Positions 58,713-64,000 of a DNA stretch of 64,000 bases are shown piece by piece. Numbering within the stretch: position 1 is the first letter of the stretch; each line of letters begins with the position of its first letter. Made by a program: the position numbers and the translations under genes. Source of the stretch: Maritimibacter sp. HL-12 (GTDB taxonomy: Bacteria > Pseudomonadota > Alphaproteobacteria > Rhodobacterales > Rhodobacteraceae). The stretch spans positions 1,978,122 to 2,042,121 of the forward strand of contig NZ_FXBQ01000001.1 in the NCBI RefSeq assembly GCF_900177545.1, read 5' to 3'. A model generated the notes under the pieces. That model was given only the letters and a program-made list of their open reading frames with translations, did not search any database and was not told the DNA's origin.

Positions 58713-59689
58713 GCGAAACGATCCTCAAGGTTGATGACCTCAAGGTCTGGTTCGACGTGAAGAAGCCCGGCGCGATGCCTTGGGTGAGTCCACGCAAACT
58801 GAAAGCCGTCGACGGCGTGAGCTTCGAGCTCAAGTCGGGCGAAACGCTCGGCATCGTCGGCGAAAGCGGTTGCGGCAAGTCGACGCTGGCGCGCGCGGTG
58901 ATGCAGATGGTGCCGATCGAAGCCGGATCGGTCGTCTGGCTCGGCAACGATCTTACCGGGCTGGATACCCGTGGGATGCGCGCGCACCGCAAGGAAATGC
59001 AGATGATCTTCCAGGATCCGTTGGCCTCGCTCAACCCGCGCATGACCATTGGCCAGATCGTCGCCGAACCGTTGAAGACGCATTTTCCCGGCCTGTCGCG
59101 GGCCCAGGTCAAGGCCCGGGTGCAGGAGGTGCTCGACACGGTCGGCATCCTGCCCAACCTTGTGAACCGCTATCCGCACGAGTTTTCCGGTGGCCAGTGC
59201 CAGCGCATCGGCATTGCCCGGGCGCTGATCGTCAATCCGCAGTTGATCATCTGCGACGAGCCGGTTTCGGCGCTCGACGTCTCGATCCAGGCCCAGGTGA
59301 TCAACCTGCTGATGGATCTGCAGAAAGAGACCGGCGTCGCGCTCATCTTCATCGCCCACGATCTCAGCGTGGTGAAGCATATCTCCGACCGGGTGATGGT
59401 GCTCTATCTCGGCAACGTGATGGAGATCGCGCCCGCCGCGGACCTCTACGCCAACCCGACGCATCCCTATACCGAGGCGCTGATCTCGGCGGTGCCGATC
59501 CCCGATCCGGAACTGGAACGGCAAAAGCAGGTGATGCTGCTCGATCTTGATCTGCCCTCGCCGCTCGATCCGCCGTCAGGCTGCGTGTTCCGCACCCGTT
59601 GCCCGATCGCCGAGCCGCAGTGCGCCGAGATCAAGCCCGCGTTGCGCGACAGGGGGGCCACGCATTTTGCCGCCTGCCACCTGCGCTGA
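58709..59689 (+). CDS. oppF: Oligopeptide ABC transporter ATP-binding protein OppF
   Basis: This 326-residue ATPase starts at ATG 58709, overlapping the oppD stop. Walker A is GESGCGKST (51-59), signature [12 protein letters not shown], Walker [14 protein letters not shown], and the C terminus has [14 protein letters not shown] with the cysteine cluster. It is the last gene of the opp unit and converges on the exporter permease with 15 bases between. Confidence 0.96.
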   Translation: MSETILKVDDLKVWFDVKKPGAMPWVSPRKLKAVDGVSFELKSGETLGIVGESGCGKSTLARAVMQMVPIEAGSVVWLGNDLTGLDTRGMRAHRKEMQMIFQDPLASLNPRMTIGQIVAEPLKTHFPGLSRAQVKARVQEVLDTVGILPNLVNRYPHEFSGGQCQRIGIARALIVNPQLIICDEPVSALDVSIQAQVINLLMDLQKETGVALIFIAHDLSVVKHISDRVMVLYLGNVMEIAPAADLYANPTHPYTEALISAVPIPDPELERQKQVMLLDLDLPSPLDPPSGCVFRTRCPIAEPQCAEIKPALRDRGATHFAACHLR

Positions 59690-59704
59690 AACCGGGCGGC
59701 CGGG

Positions 59705-60838
59705 TCAGTCCAGCGTCTGCCGGTAGCGCATCAGCGCAATAAGGAAGATCACCCCGCCGATCAGCGCGATGGCGCTCAGATCGTCCACGATATCGACGAT
59801 TTCGGCCCCCTTGAGCATGACCTTGCGCACCAGTCGCAGAAAATGCGTGGCGGGAATGGCGGTGCCGATGGTCTGCGCCCAGCCCGGCATCCCGGCGAAG
59901 GGGAACATGAAGCCCGAGAGCAGGATGGTTGGCAGGATCAGGAAGAAGCTCGCCTGCATCGCCTGCATCTGGGTGCGCACGAGGGTGGAGATCAGGAAGC
60001 CGAGCGCGAGGTTGACCACGATATAGAGGTTGAAGCCGACGAAAAAGGCGAGGCGCGACCCGTTGAACGGCACGTCGAACAGCAGTTTCGCGGCGACGAG
60101 AAACACCAGCGTCTGGATATAGCCGACGGCCACGTAGGGCAGGATCTTTCCCAGCATCACTTCGGTCGGGCGCACCGGCGTTGCAATCAGCGCCTCCATC
60201 GTGCCGCGCTCGATCTCGCGCACGATGGCCACGGCGGTGATCATCACCATGGTCATGGCGAGGATGATGGCGAGCAGGCCGGGCACGATGTTGGTTGCGG
60301 TCTTGCCTTCCGGGTTGAACTGCTTGTGCACCACCACTGAGAACGGGGGTGCGCCGGGGGCGATCTTCGCGAGCGGGCCGCCGAGGTTCTGCGCGATGGC
60401 ACGGTCGACGATGCCGCCAAGCGCGGCCACGGCCGAGCCCACGGCGGTGGGATCGGAGGCATCGGCGGCAACGAGGATCTCGGGCGCGAGGCCGCGCAGG
60501 ATGTCGCGCTCGAAATCGGGCGGGATCACCACGACGAAATTGGCGCTGCCATCGCGCAGGGCCCGGTCGCCGTCCTCGGGGCCGAAAACGAAGCCGTGGA
60601 AGGCGAAATATTCCGAGGTGTCCATGCCCGAGATCACCGCGCGCGCCACCGGGCTGGGGTCGTTCAACTCCACCAGCGTGGGAAGGTTGCGTGGATCGGT
60701 GTTGATCGCAAAGCCGAAGATCAGCAATTGCACGATGGGAATACCGATCATCATCGCGAAAGTGAGGTGATCGCGCCGCATCTGGACGAATTCCTTGAAC
60801 AGAACCGCGCCGAAGCGGGAGAGCGAAAACAGGGTCAT
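59705..60838 (-). CDS. ABC-2 type exporter permease
   Basis: This 377-residue permease has one N-terminal transmembrane helix (about 25-47), a large extracytoplasmic domain (about 48-180) and five C-terminal helices, ending RYRQTLD. It resembles YbhS/YbhR of E. coli. It starts in the stop of the ATPase gene (ATGA overlap). Only one permease gene is present, so it probably acts as a homodimer. Confidence 0.88.
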   Translation of the reverse strand: MTLFSLSRFGAVLFKEFVQMRRDHLTFAMMIGIPIVQLLIFGFAINTDPRNLPTLVELNDPSPVARAVISGMDTSEYFAFHGFVFGPEDGDRALRDGSANFVVVIPPDFERDILRGLAPEILVAADASDPTAVGSAVAALGGIVDRAIAQNLGGPLAKIAPGAPPFSVVVHKQFNPEGKTATNIVPGLLAIILAMTMVMITAVAIVREIERGTMEALIATPVRPTEVMLGKILPYVAVGYIQTLVFLVAAKLLFDVPFNGSRLAFFVGFNLYIVVNLALGFLISTLVRTQMQAMQASFFLILPTILLSGFMFPFAGMPGWAQTIGTAIPATHFLRLVRKVMLKGAEIVDIVDDLSAIALIGGVIFLIALMRYRQTLD

Positions 60839-61779
60839 GCCCGGCCCCCGCCCAGGCCGTAATTGTCGGCCGCGGTGGCCATGAGGTAGATGAAGGCCTC
60901 CTCAAGTTCGGCCTCCTTCTTCTCCCAATGGTGGCTTCCGTTCCGGGTTTTCCATTCCGCGATCATGGCGTCGAGACCGGCCGCGTCGGTTGACGACACG
61001 TGCAGCTGCGCCCCGAACCGGGCCACCTGCTCGACCCGTGGATCGGCGAGCAGGGCATCTTCCAGCTCGATCAGGTCGGGACCGTCGACCCGCCAGGTGG
61101 TTAGCCCGATGCGCGCGGGGATCTCGCGCGCCGGCCCGTCGATCAGCTTCTTGCCGTAGGCGATATAGGCGATGTAGTCGCATTGCACCGCCTCATCCAT
61201 GTAATGGGTTGAGACCAGCACGGTGACGCCCTGCTTGGAGAGTCGGCGGATCTCGTCCCAGAAATCGCGCCGGGCCTTGGGATCGACGCCGGCGGTCGGC
61301 TCGTCGAGGAGCAGAAGGCGGGGCTTGTGCTGCATTGCGGCGGCAAGCGCGAGACGCTGTTTCCAACCTCCCGAAAGCGTGCCCGCAAGCTGGTTGCCCC
61401 GGCCTTCCAGGCCAAGTTCGCGCAAGGTGCTGTCGACCACCTCACGGCGGTTCGGCAAACGGTACATCCGGGCCATGAAATCGAGGTTCTCGCGGATCGT
61501 GAGATCGCCGTAGAGAGAGAACTTCTGCGTCATGTAGCCCACGTTCTCCTTGATCTTGCGGGCGTCGGTGCGGATGTCGAACCCCAGCGTGCGGCCCTCG
61601 CCGGCGTCGGGCGTCAGCAACCCGCACATCAGCCGGATCGTGGTGGTCTTGCCCGAGCCGTTCGGGCCGAGAAAGCCATAGATCGCACCCTCGGGCACCT
61701 CCATGTCGATGGCGTCGACCACGACCGTGCCGCCAAAGGCCTTGGTCAGCCCTTTGACGGAAACTGCCGCGCCGGTCAT
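60835..61779 (-). CDS. ABC exporter ATP-binding protein
   Basis: This 314-residue ATPase has Walker A GPNGSGKT (38-45), signature LSGGWKQR (135-142), Walker B LLLLDEP (155-161) and a H-loop STHYMDEA. It is a single-domain relative of the tandem ATPase YbhF. It overlaps the permease downstream by 4 bases and the HlyD gene upstream by 4 bases. Confidence 0.93.
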   Translation of the reverse strand: MTGAAVSVKGLTKAFGGTVVVDAIDMEVPEGAIYGFLGPNGSGKTTTIRLMCGLLTPDAGEGRTLGFDIRTDARKIKENVGYMTQKFSLYGDLTIRENLDFMARMYRLPNRREVVDSTLRELGLEGRGNQLAGTLSGGWKQRLALAAAMQHKPRLLLLDEPTAGVDPKARRDFWDEIRRLSKQGVTVLVSTHYMDEAVQCDYIAYIAYGKKLIDGPAREIPARIGLTTWRVDGPDLIELEDALLADPRVEQVARFGAQLHVSSTDAAGLDAMIAEWKTRNGSHHWEKKEAELEEAFIYLMATAADNYGLGGGRA

Positions 61780-62729
61780 GGCAAGCGCTCAAGGGTGACT
61801 GGCTGGCCAGGCAGAAGCCCGGTGCCGCGCGGCAGGCGGGCCTCGGCGCGAAAGACCAGCCGGGCACGTTCCTCGCGCGAATAGATGATCGGCGGGGTGA
61901 ATTGCGGCTCGGCGGCCATCCGGATGATCGTGGCGGTGAGCCCCGACATGCAGCCATCGCAGCCAAGGGCAAGTGTCTCGCCAATGGCAAAACGCATACG
62001 CTCGGCCTGCGGCAGGTAGAACAGCACGGTGAGCGCGTCGGGTGGCAGGATCGAGACCACCGGCGCACCTGCCGCCGCCACTTCGCCGGCCTCGTAGAAC
62101 ACCTTCTCGATTCGGCCCTGCACCGGCGCGGTCACGCGCATGTCGTCGAGCCGGGCCGCGGCCAGGTCGGCCTCGGCGCGCGCGGCCTGCAGCGTGGCCT
62201 CGGCGGCGACCACCTGGGCGTCGCGCGCGGGCAGTTCGGCCACCGCGAGTTGCGCTTCGAGCTGGGTCACGTTCGCGTCGGCCCGCGCGACGGCGGCGCG
62301 GTCGACCTCCGCCTTCGCCTTGCTGACGAGTTCTCGGGCAAGCAGGCTCTCGGTGCGTGCAAGGGTGGAGCGGGCAAGGCTCTGCTCGGCGCGGGCTTCG
62401 GCCAGAGAGGCACGGATCACCGCGATCTCCTGCTCGCGCGAGCCGGTCTCCAGGTTGCGCAGGTTGGCCTCGGACTGGGCGACCCGGGCATTGGCGGCGC
62501 GCAGGGCGGCGCGTTGCTGGCTGGCCTCGATGTTGAACAGGAATGTGCCGGCAACGATCTCTTGCCCCTCGGCCACGGCCAGGCTGTGAATGCGCCCGGT
62601 GATTGATGGCGCGGCATAGACGTATTCGGCCTCGACGTAACCGTTGTAGACCGGCGTGGGATCGTCGCCGAAGCCGGGCAGCAGGGCGGCGAGCATCGCG
62701 CTGAACCATGTGGTGATGTCGTCAAGCAT
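61776..62729 (-). CDS. HlyD/YbhG-type membrane fusion protein
   Basis: This 317-residue adaptor has a lipoyl-like domain starting YNGYVEAEYVYAAPSITGRI, a long alpha-helical hairpin rich in Ala/Glu/Arg (about residues 75-190) and a beta domain with TAPVQGRIEKVFYEAGE. It would link the inner-membrane ABC exporter to an outer-membrane channel. Its start overlaps the TetR stop by 8 bases. Confidence 0.92.
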   Translation of the reverse strand: MLDDITTWFSAMLAALLPGFGDDPTPVYNGYVEAEYVYAAPSITGRIHSLAVAEGQEIVAGTFLFNIEASQQRAALRAANARVAQSEANLRNLETGSREQEIAVIRASLAEARAEQSLARSTLARTESLLARELVSKAKAEVDRAAVARADANVTQLEAQLAVAELPARDAQVVAAEATLQAARAEADLAAARLDDMRVTAPVQGRIEKVFYEAGEVAAAGAPVVSILPPDALTVLFYLPQAERMRFAIGETLALGCDGCMSGLTATIIRMAAEPQFTPPIIYSREERARLVFRAEARLPRGTGLLPGQPVTLERLP

Positions 62730-63378
62730 CGCGCGGAAGCTCCGGGGGGACCAACAGGCCGTGAAACAGGATATCGAGGTGGTTGTCGATCAGGGCGGGC
62801 AGCGAAAGCCCGGCGGCGGGCTGGACACCAAACACTTCGGCAAGCAGCAGGTGGGCTATGATCGGGCCCATGAGCGAGCGGATGGTGAGTTCGGGATCAA
62901 CCGGGCGCACCTCACCGGACGCAATGCCCTGGCGGATCATGTCGGCGAGAACCGGCAGCGTTGGCGCGAGGATTTCACGCCGATACATCTCGGCGATCTC
63001 CGGCGCGGCAGCGGCTTCTCGCAGCACGAGGCGCGGCACCGAGGTGGTTTTCGGATCGGCGAGGCGCTCGGCGAGTTGGTGTAAAAAACCGGAAAGCGCG
63101 GCGCGGGTGTTGCCCGGGTGGCCGCGCAGCAGTGTCAGCGCCGCCGTGCTCACCGGGCGAACGGCGCGTTTCACGAGGCCTTCGAGAATCGCCTGTTTCG
63201 AGGGGAAATACAGGTAGACCGCGCCCTTCGAGACCCCTGCGGTGCGGGCGATCTGCGCAACCGAGGTGTGCGCATAGCCCTTCTCGACGAACAGCGCGAG
63301 TGCGGCATCGAGCAGTTCGTCGGGCCGGTGTTCGGCACGGCGGCGAAACTTCGGGGTGGGTGAGTCGTCAGTCGTCAT
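62722..63378 (-). CDS. TetR family regulator of the exporter operon (CecR-like)
   Basis: This 218-residue repressor has an N-terminal HTH (TSVAQIARTAGVSKGAVYLYF, about residues 38-58) and an all-helical ligand domain. It is the first gene of the TetR-HlyD-ATPase-permease unit, the order of the E. coli cecR-ybhGFSR operon. A perfect 26-bp palindrome ends 7 bases before its ATG and probably controls the whole operon. No Shine-Dalgarno is visible, suggesting a leaderless or very short-leader mRNA. Confidence 0.9.
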   Translation of the reverse strand: MTTDDSPTPKFRRRAEHRPDELLDAALALFVEKGYAHTSVAQIARTAGVSKGAVYLYFPSKQAILEGLVKRAVRPVSTAALTLLRGHPGNTRAALSGFLHQLAERLADPKTTSVPRLVLREAAAAPEIAEMYRREILAPTLPVLADMIRQGIASGEVRPVDPELTIRSLMGPIIAHLLLAEVFGVQPAAGLSLPALIDNHLDILFHGLLVPPELPRDA

Positions 63379-63384
63379 GCACCA

Positions 63385-63410
63385 CTAATAACTGACCGGT
63401 CAGTTATTAG
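63385..63410 (-). promoter_or_regulatory. Perfect 26-bp palindrome, predicted TetR operator
   Basis: The half-site CTAATAACTGACC (63385-63397) is followed directly by its exact reverse complement (63398-63410). The core TGACCGGTCA resembles sites bound by CecR-like TetR proteins. It lies between the ATG of the TetR gene and the 3' end of the EamA gene. Confidence 0.85.
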
Positions 63411-63446
63411 CAACGCCGGGTCCGGCACTGCACCTCCCGTGCGCTC

Positions 63447-64000
63447 TCAGGTCTCGTGTTTGAGAAGCAGCACCACGGCCCCCATCGTCAGCCCGACGCC
63501 GAGCAGGATGCCGGGGCCGGGCAGGCCGTTTCCGAAGGCCAGTTCCCACAGGATCACCCAGCCCGGCGTGAGGTAGGTGTAGGCCATGACCTTCGCCCCC
63601 GCGAGCCGCATCGAGGCGAAGTTCAGCAGCACGAAGGTGATCGCCATGGCCCCGAGCGAGAGGTAGCCAAGCGCGATCCAGACGATCGCGGGCAGGGCGG
63701 CGTAATCGGTCTCGCTGATCTCGCCCCAGCCGTAGACCAGCAGGATCAGCGCCCCCGCCGTGAGCACGAGGAAGGAGGAGGCCGCCGCCGCCTCGCCCCG
63801 GTTCAGCTTGCGCGCCATCGGCACATAGAAGGCATGGGCGATGCAGCCGATGAAATAGAGCCATTCACCCCGGCCCACGTCGAAAGCGAGAAGGGCCGCA
63901 AGCTCGCCGCGAAAGATAACCCACAGCGCCCCGACGGCACCGATGCCGAGCCCGAGCAGGATGCGGGGCGTGGTGCGCTGGCCGAGGATGAAGAGCGAGA
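63447..64000 (-). CDS. EamA/DMT transporter (5' part beyond window)
   Basis: The C-terminal 184 codons of a drug/metabolite transporter are present, open to the window edge. Five to six hydrophobic helices are visible, with the C-terminal EamA repeat (GYLSLGAMAITFVLLNFASM, then YLTPGWVILWELAFGNGLPG). The substrate is unknown. It is upstream of the TetR operon on the same strand, with the palindrome in between. Confidence 0.85.
   Translation of the reverse strand, partial: SLFILGQRTTPRILLGLGIGAVGALWVIFRGELAALLAFDVGRGEWLYFIGCIAHAFYVPMARKLNRGEAAAASSFLVLTAGALILLVYGWGEISETDYAALPAIVWIALGYLSLGAMAITFVLLNFASMRLAGAKVMAYTYLTPGWVILWELAFGNGLPGPGILLGVGLTMGAVVLLLKHET

Overview
The window is high-GC alphaproteobacterial chromosome, most likely Rhodobacterales (Rhodobacteraceae/roseobacter-type). 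The evidence is the gene order trnW-secE-nusG-rplKA-rplJL-rpoBC-rpsLG-fusA-tuf-S10-spc-alpha, two tuf copies, rpsD missing from the alpha operon, and the type of accessory genes (ALDH16-deoC, a LuxR solo, DMT transporters). It is essentially the translation/transcription 'core' of the genome with small accessory genes inserted into it. I saw no insertion sequence, prophage, CRISPR array or rRNA.

Layout. 1-6818: 3' part of parC, a DUF898 membrane protein and an M48 metalloprotease, a convergent cytochrome P450, and a lipoprotein. 6927-9085: tuf copy 1, a xenobiotic (CatB/Vat-type) acetyltransferase with a possible leader-peptide attenuator, and tRNA-Trp. 9091-12410: a TauE/SafE exporter, then secE, nusG, rplK, rplA. 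12472-14110: two reverse-strand genes (methyltransferase-like, YkgJ-like). 14473-24167: rplJ, rplL, rpoB, rpoC. 24335-26091: a glycosyltransferase and an EamA transporter. 26367-30616: rpsL, rpsG, fusA, tuf copy 2. 30683-49594: the S10-spc-alpha r-protein supercluster, cut into four segments by three two-gene insertions (after rplW: L,D-transpeptidase plus lipoprotein; after rplP: ArsR regulator plus 2OG-oxygenase-like; after rpmD: DUF998 plus MAPEG). 49814-59689: a LuxR-type solo regulator, an ALDH16/deoC pair, and an oppABCDF peptide importer. 59705-63378: a TetR-controlled HlyD/ATPase/permease exporter resembling the E. coli cecR-ybhGFSR locus, behind a perfect 26-bp palindrome. 63447-64000: the 3' part of another EamA transporter.

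How it works together: ribosomal proteins, elongation factors, RNA polymerase subunits, SecE/SecY and adenylate kinase are in growth-rate genes on the + strand. Each upstream r-protein segment that meets an insertion ends in an intrinsic terminator, and promoter-like TTGnnn-N17-TATAcg/cc sequences precede the downstream segments, so the cluster probably runs as separate transcription units. The most unusual candidate is the 6-codon minigene whose coding sequence is complementary to the ribosome-binding region of the antibiotic-type acetyltransferase, an arrangement like drug-inducible translation attenuation. Other points worth attention are the paired 22-bp-spaced palindromes upstream of rpmC, the competing hairpins between fusA and tuf2, and the near-identical tuf copies.

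All calls come from reading the sequence; no database search was run.
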